NCBI RefSeq assembly: GCF_018129985.1
Contig: NZ_JAFCKT010000001.1
Location: 930,001-994,000, forward strand
Origin: Bradyrhizobium sp. SZCCT0148
GTDB lineage: Bacteria; Pseudomonadota; Alphaproteobacteria; Rhizobiales; Xanthobacteraceae
DNA: 64,000 nucleotides
Direction: 5' to 3'
Part shown: positions 49,824 to 58,477 of the stretch, in pieces
Layout: every line of letters starts with the position of its first letter
Position numbering within the stretch: the stretch's first letter is position 1
Notes under the pieces: generated by a model
What the model saw: only the letters and a program-made list of their open reading frames with translations
What the model was told of the DNA's origin: nothing
The model's database searches: none
Made by a program: the position numbers and the translations under genes

Positions 49824-50408
49824 TCATTCGTCGATATCCTGCTCCAACGTCCTGGCTGGCGTCCCCTTGTGGACGGAGGCGAATTGCGTCAGGGGGATCG
49901 ACGTCGTCATGGCGAGGAGGTTGGAGTCAATGAGTTCGATCGTCAGGATCTTGCCGGACTCCATCTCCTTGACGATCTTCGGCGCCGCGACATCTGCGGC
50001 GATGCAGAGATTGGTGAGACACCACGTATAGGGCACGCGGAAGGGAGTGCCCTGGTCAATGCTCAACCTTGGTGGCTGTTGCAGATACATGCCGACGGGC
50101 ACGAACAGTTGCAGCCGGGCCGTGGCAGAGTCTTCGCGCTCGATCAGATCCACCCGTACTGCCGTCTGTCCGGTTGCGAACTGCCCCGTGATCGAGGTCC
50201 GGCAAAGCGTGGGTGCACCGCCGGCTTTGAAGCAGAGCTTCTGCCAGGCGCCATAGTTGATGTCCTTGGCCTCGCGTTGACCGCGCGGCGCGACTTCGGC
50301 CGGCTTCTCGGCCCGGGCGCCCTTCGGGGTGGCCTGTCCCGACGGCGTCGCGGTGCCGGCGAGGGCGGTGACCAGAAGCGCTGCAAGGCAGTTGCGGGCA
50401 TTGAGCAT
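49824..50408 (-). CDS. IalB (invasion-associated locus B) family exported protein
   Basis: This 194-residue protein has a signal peptide (MLNARNCLAALLVTALAGTATPS) and the IalB-family domain: YGAWQKLCFKAGGAPTLCRTSITG, ARLQLFVPVGMYLQQPPRLSIDQG, TPFRVPYTWCLTNLCIAADV. Four cysteines would form two disulfides. Members occur in Bartonella (erythrocyte invasion) and widely in non-pathogenic alphaproteobacteria, with envelope roles. It is the last gene of a minus operon led by the AspT-type exchanger. Confidence 0.85.
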   Translation of the reverse strand: MLNARNCLAALLVTALAGTATPSGQATPKGARAEKPAEVAPRGQREAKDINYGAWQKLCFKAGGAPTLCRTSITGQFATGQTAVRVDLIEREDSATARLQLFVPVGMYLQQPPRLSIDQGTPFRVPYTWCLTNLCIAADVAAPKIVKEMESGKILTIELIDSNLLAMTTSIPLTQFASVHKGTPARTLEQDIDE

Positions 50409-50430
50409 GGTCGGGTCTTTCGTCGGGAGC

Positions 50431-51321
50431 TCACTTTTGCGCGTCGAGGAATTTCGTGACCAGCGGCGACCAGAGGGAAATCGCATCTTTCGACCCGATG
50501 AAGAAATGCCCCTCATCGCCAAAGGGGGGCATGAGGTGATATTCCGCGCGGCCGCCGGCAGTCGTGAAAACCGCGTGCATGCGCTTGGACAGATCGGGAC
50601 CAAAAAAAGTGTCGTTCTCGATGTAGATCCTCAGCATCGGCACACGCGAGGTGCGGCCGAAATCCGCGGTCGTCTCTACCAGCCGGTCGGGTGCGCAATT
50701 GTTGTTCGGCTTGCCGTCGACTCTGCCACCTCGGCCTGCAGCAAAGGTGATGATGGCTTTGACCTGAGGTAGATTCAGGCTCGACAAGGCGATCGAGGCC
50801 CAGCCGCCGGCGGACTGCCCAACGACGATCACATCCTTGGGGACGATGCGCTTCTCGGCGGCCAGATACTCGATAATCGCGAGGTCGACATGGGCGACGG
50901 CAAGGCCGGCGTCTCGGAAGTTAGGATTGCTGCACTTGCCGATCTTGGAGAAGAACGGTCCGTAAACGGCGCGCTCGGGAATGTCGATGGCCGCTGCGCC
51001 ATAACCGGTGCCGACCGGCGCCACCACAAGGTAGCCGCGCCTCGCGAACCATTGCGCGGCGGCGCGAAATTCGACCAGCGGAAAGAAGCTGCGGTCCTTC
51101 GGATTAAGCGAGACCCCGTGATTCATGATCACGAGCGGGAAGGGGCCGTCGCCGACCGGACGCACCAGATACGCAAACATCGGAAGCGCTAGTGGCAGTG
51201 CCCAGACTTCCTCCTGGATGCGTGCATCGTCCCCATCGCGCGCCGTGGCTGCGAGAGGAGCGCACGCGAATAGCACAGCCGCAAAATATCCCAGCGCTGA
51301 TCTGACCGGCCGCACCATCAT
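50431..51321 (-). CDS. Exported alpha/beta hydrolase (dienelactone-hydrolase-like)
   Basis: This 296-residue protein has a signal peptide (VRSALGYFAAVLFACAPLAATA). The catalytic Ser lies in VVGQSAGGWASIA, followed by an acidic position in IYIENDTFFGPDLS and a late His in FGDEGHFFIGS, a Ser-Asp/Glu-His triad. Extra cysteines (KCSNPNF, NNNCAPD) suggest a periplasmic disulfide. The substrate is unknown. The gene is nine bases from the AspT-type exchanger stop, so it may act on the same imported or exported metabolite. Confidence 0.8.
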   Translation of the reverse strand: MMVRPVRSALGYFAAVLFACAPLAATARDGDDARIQEEVWALPLALPMFAYLVRPVGDGPFPLVIMNHGVSLNPKDRSFFPLVEFRAAAQWFARRGYLVVAPVGTGYGAAAIDIPERAVYGPFFSKIGKCSNPNFRDAGLAVAHVDLAIIEYLAAEKRIVPKDVIVVGQSAGGWASIALSSLNLPQVKAIITFAAGRGGRVDGKPNNNCAPDRLVETTADFGRTSRVPMLRIYIENDTFFGPDLSKRMHAVFTTAGGRAEYHLMPPFGDEGHFFIGSKDAISLWSPLVTKFLDAQK

Positions 51322-51330
51322 TGGCTTCCC

Positions 51331-53019
51331 TCATCCGGTGTAGGTTGCAGCCACGATGATCGGTCCGAGGACCGTGAGCAGCACGTTTCCGACCGCGTAG
51401 GGGACGGCGACGCCGAGGACCGGCGTCTGGCTCTCGGCCACCTCGCAAGCACCGGTCACCGCGGCATCCACTGTCATGGCACCGGCCAGGGCGCCGCAGG
51501 TGATGACCGGGTTCATGCGCAGCACATGGTAGGCAAACAACGTCGCGACGATCAGCGGCACGATGGTGATGACGAGACCCATGCCGACCAGAAGCAGCCC
51601 GTGAGCCTGGATCGCGGCCCAGGCGGCAGCGCCGTTGCCGAGACCGATCGCCGCGATGAAGCCGCCGAGTCCGAGGTCGCTCAAGGTCTGTTGCGCGGCC
51701 GGAGGCATTGCACCCAAGGTCGGCTTGCGCGACCGCAGCCAGCCGCAGAATAGGCCCGCGATCAGGGCTCCGCCGCCACCGCCAAGCGTCAGGGCGACGC
51801 CGCCGACCCTGAAGCTGACCAGCCCCGCGAGCAGGCCGGCCGCGATGCCAGCGGCCAGGAACGCAATATCGGTGCGATCGCCCGAACGAAGGATCTGTCC
51901 GATCGTCTTTGCCGCACGTTCGATGTGGCGCGTGCTGCCGACCAGCGTCATGACGTCTCCGACATAGACGCGCGTGTCCGCGCTCAAGGGTACCTCGCGG
52001 CCCATGCGGATGAGGCCACGCAGAAACACGCCGCGGGCGTCGGCGCCGACGCGGGCCGCAATCTCCTGGATCGAGCGGCCGTGGAGATGGCGATTGTCCA
52101 CAAGCACTTCGAGCACGTTGCCCGGCACGGCCTTCAGGATCTCGTCGGCGTCGATCTCGGTGCCGATAATCGGCCTGGCGGCGACAATCACCGCGGTGCG
52201 GCCCGCGATGACGATATCGTCACCGGCCTCGAGCACTGTCTCCAAATGGGGCTCGACGTCCGCGCCTCGACGGACGATGCGCTCGACCACCGTGCGGCTT
52301 CCGATTTCCTCCTCGATCGACTTGACGGTACGTCCGGCACCTGCGGTCACCCGGTAGGCGCGGGCCTGGAACTTGCGATAGGCTAGGTTTTCGGTCTTTG
52401 GCGGATCACCGCCGGCCAGCTCGGCCTCCAGCTTCTTGGCCTCGGCTTTCAGGTCGATCCCCATCAATCTCGGCGCGACAAAGGGGACGAACAGCAGGGT
52501 CAGGATATAGCCGAGCACATAGGTCACCGCGTAACCCGCTGCGATGTTCGCCTCCTGCTGGTCCAGCGTTTCCTTGGGCAGACCGAGCTGGGCCAGTGCG
52601 CCGGACGCTGTTCCGATCACGGACGATTGGGTCAGCGCTCCGGCCGCAATTCCGGACGCCGTGCCGGGATCGAGCCTGAGGCCGTAGGCGAACAACAGCA
52701 CGATGATGAGGCCCGTGCCGCCCAGCACCAGCGCCATGGCGACCTGGGCGAGCGTGCGGACGCTCAAAGATGCAAAGAATTCGGGGCCTGACCGATAGCC
52801 GATCGTGAACACGAACAGGCTGAACAGGATCACGCGCAACAGCGAGGGAAACGCGAAATGCCCGAGCTGACCGAGCAGCACGGACACGATCAGGATGCAG
52901 GCGGTGGTCCCGATGGCGAAACCGCGGATCCGGACACGGCCCAGGACGGTGCCGATGGCGACGGCCAGCAGCAGGAAGATTTCCGGAGCGGCGGAGATGA
53001 TCCACCTGACGGTATCCAT
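51331..53019 (-). CDS. AspT/YidE-family amino-acid exchanger (first copy)
   Basis: This 562-residue transporter has two blocks of about five membrane helices flanking two cytoplasmic TrkA-C (RCK) domains (about residues 205-390). The AAE signature is near the C-terminal half (CGALAGAMTVDAAVTGACEVAESQTPVLGVAVPYAVGNVL). Characterised AspT exchanges aspartate and alanine electrogenically and, with a decarboxylase, makes proton motive force. A FixK box at 53076 lies 57 bases upstream. It heads an operon with a hydrolase and an IalB-like gene. Its substrates here are not proven. Confidence 0.88.
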   Translation of the reverse strand: MDTVRWIISAAPEIFLLLAVAIGTVLGRVRIRGFAIGTTACILIVSVLLGQLGHFAFPSLLRVILFSLFVFTIGYRSGPEFFASLSVRTLAQVAMALVLGGTGLIIVLLFAYGLRLDPGTASGIAAGALTQSSVIGTASGALAQLGLPKETLDQQEANIAAGYAVTYVLGYILTLLFVPFVAPRLMGIDLKAEAKKLEAELAGGDPPKTENLAYRKFQARAYRVTAGAGRTVKSIEEEIGSRTVVERIVRRGADVEPHLETVLEAGDDIVIAGRTAVIVAARPIIGTEIDADEILKAVPGNVLEVLVDNRHLHGRSIQEIAARVGADARGVFLRGLIRMGREVPLSADTRVYVGDVMTLVGSTRHIERAAKTIGQILRSGDRTDIAFLAAGIAAGLLAGLVSFRVGGVALTLGGGGGALIAGLFCGWLRSRKPTLGAMPPAAQQTLSDLGLGGFIAAIGLGNGAAAWAAIQAHGLLLVGMGLVITIVPLIVATLFAYHVLRMNPVITCGALAGAMTVDAAVTGACEVAESQTPVLGVAVPYAVGNVLLTVLGPIIVAATYTG

Positions 53020-53075
53020 GTCGTAGTCCTCCGGCGGTTTGCCACAATCTCATTTGCGAAAACGCGAGGGATTGC

Positions 53076-53089
53076 TTGATCCAGATCAA
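53076..53089. promoter_or_regulatory. FixK/FNR box between AspT-type and DUF1275 genes
   Basis: TTGATCCAGATCAA fits TTGA-N6-TCAA. It lies 57 bases upstream of the minus AspT-type start (53019) and 64 bases upstream of the plus DUF1275 start (53153), so it could serve both. Confidence 0.75.
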
Positions 53090-53152
53090 GCCTTCGAAGC
53101 GACGAGGGACCGCCTATCGCATGATACAGAGTTCGCGGCCGGCATCGTCGAC

Positions 53153-53833
53153 ATGAGCGCTCTTGACCTCGCAGCCGGCACGATCCGCCGCGACGAGACG
53201 GTCGAGATCGTTCTGTTGCTCGCCTTCGCCGGCGGCTATATCGACGCCTATACCTGGATCATCCACGGGGTGATGGCGAATGCCCAGACCGCCAATTTGA
53301 TCTTTCTCTGGGTCAATGCGACCGCCGGCGACTGGACCAAGGCCCTTCATTTCGTGCCGCCGCTTCTGGCTTTTGCGGCTGGTATCGTGGTCGCCGCGTG
53401 GCTGCGCCGGGTCGCGTGCGAGCGGGCCAGCGCAATCAGCACCTTGCTCGAGATATTGCTGCTGATCGCGATCAGCATCCTCCACAACAGGGTGCCGGAT
53501 CTGGCTGGCACGCTCGGTATCTCGTTCGTTGCCGCGATGCAGACCGCGATCTTCACCAAGGTCGAAGGCGTTACTTGCAGCACGGTGATGGCCACGGGCA
53601 ATCTGCGGCAGGCGATCGAGACGGTCTTCGGCGCCTTCGCCGGCGGCGCGCCGCCCGGCACGCTGCGCCGTTCCGGTATCTTCTTCGCGCTGTGCGCCGT
53701 GTTCGGCGTCGGCGCTGCGGCCGGCGCGTTTGCCACGAAGACCGTTCCGAACCTCGCGCTCGGCATTCCCGTGGCCACGCTGCTCATCGTCTTGCTGCGC
53801 TGCGAAGCCTCGGATCAGAGCGCCGTCCAATGA
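53153..53833 (+). CDS. DUF1275 (YoaK-like) membrane protein
   Basis: This 226-residue protein has six membrane helices and the DUF1275 pattern (FAGGYIDAYTWIIHGVMANAQTANLIFL; MQTAIFTKVEGVTCSTVMATGNLR). The function of the family is unknown. It overlaps the SulP gene (ATGA) and shares the FixK box at 53076, so it is presumably expressed with the transporter at low oxygen. The ATG at 53153 is chosen; the open frame extends to 53039 across the box, which is unlikely to be coding. Confidence 0.85.
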   Translation: MSALDLAAGTIRRDETVEIVLLLAFAGGYIDAYTWIIHGVMANAQTANLIFLWVNATAGDWTKALHFVPPLLAFAAGIVVAAWLRRVACERASAISTLLEILLLIAISILHNRVPDLAGTLGISFVAAMQTAIFTKVEGVTCSTVMATGNLRQAIETVFGAFAGGAPPGTLRRSGIFFALCAVFGVGAAAGAFATKTVPNLALGIPVATLLIVLLRCEASDQSAVQ

Positions 53834-55533
53834 ATGCGCCGTCGGAACCCCGATGGATGCGCTTCTTGCCGCCGGCCAGCTGGCTTGCCGCCTACCGGCG
53901 GGAGTGGCTCCTTTCAGACGCGGTCGCCGGCGTCACGCTCGCGGCTTACGCCATTCCGGTCTCGCTCGCTTATGCCGCGATGGCTGGCTTGCCGCCTCAG
54001 GTTGGGGTTTACGGCTATATGCTCGGCGGCCTCGGTTACGCGGCGTTGGGAGCTTCGCGGCAACTCGCGATCGGTCCGACCTCGGCGATCTCCCTGATGA
54101 TTGCGGCCACCGTCGGAGCGCTGGCCGGAGGGGATGCCATACGTTATGCGCAGATCGCAAGCCTTGCGGCTTTTGCCGTGGCGGTGCTGTGCCTCATCGC
54201 CTGGCTGTTCAAGCTGAGCGTGCTGGTTCGCCTCGTCAGCGACAGCATCCTGGTCGGTTTCAAGGCCGGGGCGGGGCTCACGATCATCATGAGCCAGTTG
54301 CCGAGCCTGCTCGGTGTCGCCGGTGGCGGCCACAATTTCTTCGACCGGGCGATCAAGCTGTCCGGACAGATCGGCGCGACGAACCCGCTCGTGCTCGCCA
54401 TCGGTGCTGTCGCGCTGTTACTGCTTCTGTCCGGCGAGCGGCTCCTGCCAGGCAGGCCGGTCGGAATCGCGATCGTCGCCTTGGCGATCGCGACAGCGAC
54501 GCTGCTCGGCCTTCCTTCGCTCGGCGTGCCCGTCACCGGCACGATACCGCAGGGACTGCCGGCGTTGTCGATGCCGACCTTCGGCCTGCTTGACTTCGAC
54601 GATCTCTTCCCGCTCGCCGCCGGATGTGTGCTGCTGGCCTATATCGAGGGGGTTTCGGCCGCGCGCAGTTTCGCCGCCAAGCACGGCTACTCTCTCGATG
54701 TCAGGCAGGAGTTCCTGGGGCTCGGGGCCGCGAACCTCGCGGCCGCGCTCGGGCACGGCTATCCCGTCGCCGGCGGCCTGTCGCAATCTGCGGTCAACGA
54801 CAGCGCTGGCGCCCGGACCCCGCTGGCACTGGTGATCTGCTCGGCGGCGCTGGGACTTTGCCTTCTGTACTTCACGGGACTGCTCACCAATCTGCCCAAG
54901 GCGGTGCTTGCGGCCATCGTCTTTGCCGCGGTCTACAAGCTGGTCGATATCCGAGCGCTCGTACGCATGTGGCGGGTCAGCCGGATCGACTTCTACGCGG
55001 CGGGAATTGCCTTGATTGCCGTGCTGCTGCTCGGAATCCTCCAAGGCGTCCTGCTCGCCTCGATCGCGTCGATCCTGTTGTTGCTGGCACGGGCCTCGCA
55101 ACCGCACGTCGCCTTCATCGGTCGTTTGCCGGGGAGCGGCCGTTATTCGGACAGCGCGCGGCATGAGGGCGTCGAGCCCCTGACTGGAATCATTGCCTTC
55201 CGGCCCGAAGCCTCGCTGCTCTACATCAACGCCGAGACCGTCCTCGACCGGGTACTGGACGCGCTCGCGGCCTCATCCGGGCTTCGGCTGGTGGTCTGCG
55301 ACCTCTCGGCATCGCCCTATATCGATCTCGCCGGGGCGCACATGCTGCACGACCTTCACGACGAACTCGCCTCGCGGAAGATCGTGCTCTGTATCGTCGG
55401 CGCGCATGCGCAGCTTCGCGATCTCCTGCATGCAGAAGGGCTCGCGGAGAGGACCGACAGCGTCCAATGGCTGCGCACGCTCGACAGCGTCCTCGCTGAC
55501 GAGCAGGCCGCCACCGCGCACCGGACAGCCTGA
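53830..55533 (+). CDS. SulP-family anion transporter with STAS domain
   Basis: This 567-residue transporter has about 11-12 membrane segments. The SulP signatures AAYAIPVSLAYAAMAGLPPQVGVYGYMLG and LALGPTSAIS-like LAIGPTSAISLM are present, as is PVAGGLSQSAVNDSAGARTPLA. A C-terminal STAS domain (about 440-550) has GIIAFRPEASLLYINAE and LVVCDLSASPYIDLAGAHML. SulP proteins move sulfate, bicarbonate or dicarboxylates. The FixK-controlled context and the neighbouring amino-acid exchangers make bicarbonate or dicarboxylate plausible. A long overlapping upstream frame belongs to the DUF1275 gene's shadow. Confidence 0.9.
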   Translation: MNAPSEPRWMRFLPPASWLAAYRREWLLSDAVAGVTLAAYAIPVSLAYAAMAGLPPQVGVYGYMLGGLGYAALGASRQLAIGPTSAISLMIAATVGALAGGDAIRYAQIASLAAFAVAVLCLIAWLFKLSVLVRLVSDSILVGFKAGAGLTIIMSQLPSLLGVAGGGHNFFDRAIKLSGQIGATNPLVLAIGAVALLLLLSGERLLPGRPVGIAIVALAIATATLLGLPSLGVPVTGTIPQGLPALSMPTFGLLDFDDLFPLAAGCVLLAYIEGVSAARSFAAKHGYSLDVRQEFLGLGAANLAAALGHGYPVAGGLSQSAVNDSAGARTPLALVICSAALGLCLLYFTGLLTNLPKAVLAAIVFAAVYKLVDIRALVRMWRVSRIDFYAAGIALIAVLLLGILQGVLLASIASILLLLARASQPHVAFIGRLPGSGRYSDSARHEGVEPLTGIIAFRPEASLLYINAETVLDRVLDALAASSGLRLVVCDLSASPYIDLAGAHMLHDLHDELASRKIVLCIVGAHAQLRDLLHAEGLAERTDSVQWLRTLDSVLADEQAATAHRTA

Positions 55534-55597
55534 GGGCTACGTGCTGCCATGCGACCTGTCGTGTCGGCCGATGCTCTCCTGAGAATGAGTCCGACCC

Positions 55598-55611
55598 TTG
55601 ACTTGGATCAA
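55598..55611. promoter_or_regulatory. FixK/FNR box upstream of the PLP decarboxylase
   Basis: TTGACTTGGATCAA fits TTGA-N6-TCAA and lies 96 bases upstream of the start at 55707. Confidence 0.75.
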
Positions 55612-55706
55612 TGGAGTTGCCGGCCCCGAACTCACGGTGACGCATCATTCTTGTCCCGGAGACCATCAACAGATGAGCAGGGACTGTCGAGGAATCGGAG
55701 AGACAC

Positions 55707-58460
55707 ATGGCCAAGGACACGAAGCCGGCGCAAAAGCGCATCGACCAGTTCTTCTCCGGCCCGGGCGCCCGGGCGGACGATTGGCGCGATCTGGTCGAGG
55801 CAGCCAAGACCTGGGCGCGTGACGGCAATCGCGCGGCCTACGATGCGGTGCTGGCCGATCTTGCGATCACGGAAGAATTTCACGGCTATCCCGGGATGCA
55901 TCTGATGGCGGCGCTGCGGGAAGCCGCGGCCGCCGGCGACGGCGCGACCTCGCTCACTCTTGCAACAAGGATTGCCCAGGCTCTGGCCACGCGGTCCTTC
56001 CGCCAGCATGCCGGCGACTGGAACGCCAAGGATGACGGTAATGGCGATGCGCCCGAGCTGGTGCCACCGAGCTTCGGCGCGCATACCGTGCGCAGGCCGT
56101 ATTTCGAGACCCTGGTTGTCACCGGTGTGTCGCCCGGCCAATGGCCCGTACTTGCAGCCGAATGGCGCAAGCTGCGGCGGCCGGTCGATGCCTTCATTTA
56201 TGAACCTGTCATCGTCGGTAGCCTCGAGGATGCCTTCTGCGCCACGATGCTCAATTCGAATATCGGCGCCGTCATCATCAACGAGGGCTTTGGCCTGCGT
56301 TCGCGCCACAATGCGCCTGTGCTGCGCTCGATCATGGCGACCGCCGGTCTCAACGACGAAACCGACGCCTCGGCGCTGCGGCTGGCCCACATCATCAAGC
56401 GCGTCCGGCCCGAGCTCGATCTCTACATGATCTCGAACCGCGACGTGGAGGAGCTGGCCGGCAATCCCGAGGCGGATGTGGTTCGCCGCATCTTCTATTC
56501 CGTTGAAGAGCTTCTGGAGCTGCATCTGTCGATCCTCGAAGGCATCCAGGATCGCTACGACACGCCCTTCTTCGACAATCTGAAGAAATATGCCCAACGT
56601 CCGATCGGGACTTTCCACGCGCTGCCGATCGCGCGCGGCAAGTCGATCTTCAAGTCCGATTGGATCCGCGACATGGGCGAGTTCTACGGCCCGAACCTGT
56701 TCCTGGCTGAGAGCAGCGCCACCACCGGCGGCCTCGACAGCATGCTCGAGCCGACCGGCAACATCAAGAAGGCGCAGGAGAAGGCGGCAAGGGCGCTTGG
56801 CGCCGACCGCGTCTTCTTCGTCACCAACGGCACCTCGACCTCGAACAAGATGGCGGTGCAGGCGCTGCTCGCGCCCGGCGACATCGCGATCGTCGACCGG
56901 AATTGCCACAAGTCGCATCACTACGGAATGGTGCTGGCCGGAGCGCAGCCGCTCTATGTCGAGGCGTTCCCGATGACGGAATACTCGATGTATGGCGCGG
57001 TGCCGCTGAAGACGATCAAGCAGGCACTGCTGAACGCCAAGGCTGACGGACGCCTCGACCGCGTCAAGATGGTCGATCTCACCAATTGCACCTTCGACGG
57101 CCACATCTACAACACCCGCCGGGTGATGGAGGAATGCCTCGCCATCAAGCCCGATCTGATCTTCCTGTGGGATGAGGCCTGGTTCGGCTTCGCGCGCTTC
57201 TCGCCGTTCCTGCGCCGCCGCACCGGGCTTGGCGCCGCCAACGAGATCGAGGCCTGGATGCGCGATCCGAAGTCGGTTGCGGCCCATGAGAAACAGCAGG
57301 CCGAACTCGGCAAGAACCCGTCCGAGGAGGTGCTGCTCAAGACTCGACTGATCCCGGATCCGCGCCTGATCCGGCTGCGTGTCTACCAGACCAACTCGAC
57401 CCACAAGTCCATGTCGGCGATCCGCCAGGGCTCGATGCTCTCGGTCAAGGACGTCGAGTTCCACACAGTCGAGCAGCAATTCAAGGAGGCGGTGTTCACC
57501 CACGCCTCGACCAGTCCGAACCAGCAACTGATCGCCAGCCTCGACATCTCGCGGCGGCAGATGGAGCTGGAGGGTTATGGCCTCGTCGCCAATGCGATCG
57601 AGATCGCATTTGCAATCCGCCAGGCGGTCAACAACAATCCGCTGATCTCGAAATACTTCCGCATCCTCGGTGCCGACGCCATGGTGCCCGCGCAATATCG
57701 CCAGAGCGGCTTTACGGACTTTCTCGCTCCCGGCGTCAACTGGGCGAATACGCTCAAGAGCCTGGACGAGGACGAGTTCTGCCTCGACCCGACCCGCATG
57801 ACGCTGGTGTGCGGCATGGCCGGCTACGACGGCACGCAGTTCAAGGGCATTCTCGCCAACGAATACAATATCCAGGTCAACAAGACCTCGCGCAACTCGG
57901 TCCTGGTCCAGTCCAACATCAACAACACCCGCAGCGACGTCGCGCATCTCGTCCGCGTGCTCGCGGAAATCGCGGGCGAGATCGACCGCGGCCTCGCCCA
58001 CGGCGGCGCCAATGCCCGCAAGACGTTCGAGGCCCGGGTCACGAGCCTCATGAAGGATGTGCCCGATCTGCCGAACTTCTCGCATTTCCACCCGAGCTTC
58101 CGTGGCGATGCCGGCACCAAGACCAATGAAGGCGATATTCGCACCGGCTTCTACTCCGCCTATGACGCCGCCGGCTGCGAGCACCTCCGCCTCAACGATC
58201 CCGAGATCGACCGGCGGCTGAAGGCCGGACCGGAGCTCGTCTCGGCCAACTTCGTGATCCCGTATCCGCCCGGCTTCCCGATCATGGTGCCCGGGCAGGT
58301 CATCACGCAGGAGACCATCGACTTCATGCGCAAGCTCGATGTGAAGGAGATCCACGGCTACGACGCCAAGGAAGGCTTGAAGCTCGTGCGCACGGAAGCC
58401 TTGGCGAAACTCGGACGGCTGAAGCCGGGCGCGCAGCCGAAGCTCAAGGCCGCGTCATAG
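55707..58460 (+). CDS. Large Orn/Lys/Arg-type PLP decarboxylase
   Basis: This 917-residue fold-type-I PLP enzyme has the prokaryotic Orn/Lys/Arg decarboxylase core. The region AESSATTGGLDSMLEPTGNIKKAQEKAARALGADRVFFVTNGTSTSNKM leads to DEAWFGFARFSPF and the PLP-lysine K567 (STHKSMSAIRQGS). A C-terminal part ends PYPPGFPIMVPGQVI and IHGYD. It is about 160 residues longer than AdiA/CadA-type enzymes, with the extra length mostly before the core (residues 1-180, which precede a receiver-like wing). The substrate is not determined. The gene lies between two transport genes and right before an AspT-type exchanger (17 bases), suggesting decarboxylation coupled to substrate/product exchange. Confidence 0.9.
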   Translation: MAKDTKPAQKRIDQFFSGPGARADDWRDLVEAAKTWARDGNRAAYDAVLADLAITEEFHGYPGMHLMAALREAAAAGDGATSLTLATRIAQALATRSFRQHAGDWNAKDDGNGDAPELVPPSFGAHTVRRPYFETLVVTGVSPGQWPVLAAEWRKLRRPVDAFIYEPVIVGSLEDAFCATMLNSNIGAVIINEGFGLRSRHNAPVLRSIMATAGLNDETDASALRLAHIIKRVRPELDLYMISNRDVEELAGNPEADVVRRIFYSVEELLELHLSILEGIQDRYDTPFFDNLKKYAQRPIGTFHALPIARGKSIFKSDWIRDMGEFYGPNLFLAESSATTGGLDSMLEPTGNIKKAQEKAARALGADRVFFVTNGTSTSNKMAVQALLAPGDIAIVDRNCHKSHHYGMVLAGAQPLYVEAFPMTEYSMYGAVPLKTIKQALLNAKADGRLDRVKMVDLTNCTFDGHIYNTRRVMEECLAIKPDLIFLWDEAWFGFARFSPFLRRRTGLGAANEIEAWMRDPKSVAAHEKQQAELGKNPSEEVLLKTRLIPDPRLIRLRVYQTNSTHKSMSAIRQGSMLSVKDVEFHTVEQQFKEAVFTHASTSPNQQLIASLDISRRQMELEGYGLVANAIEIAFAIRQAVNNNPLISKYFRILGADAMVPAQYRQSGFTDFLAPGVNWANTLKSLDEDEFCLDPTRMTLVCGMAGYDGTQFKGILANEYNIQVNKTSRNSVLVQSNINNTRSDVAHLVRVLAEIAGEIDRGLAHGGANARKTFEARVTSLMKDVPDLPNFSHFHPSFRGDAGTKTNEGDIRTGFYSAYDAAGCEHLRLNDPEIDRRLKAGPELVSANFVIPYPPGFPIMVPGQVITQETIDFMRKLDVKEIHGYDAKEGLKLVRTEALAKLGRLKPGAQPKLKAAS

Positions 58461-58477
58461 GTTTGGAGGGGACGAAC

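Noticed and set aside
55632..58355. 907-codon open frame antisense to the PLP decarboxylase
   Set aside because: It is a GC-driven shadow: the plus strand encodes a full decarboxylase with an intact PLP lysine, and the antisense product has no recognisable domain.
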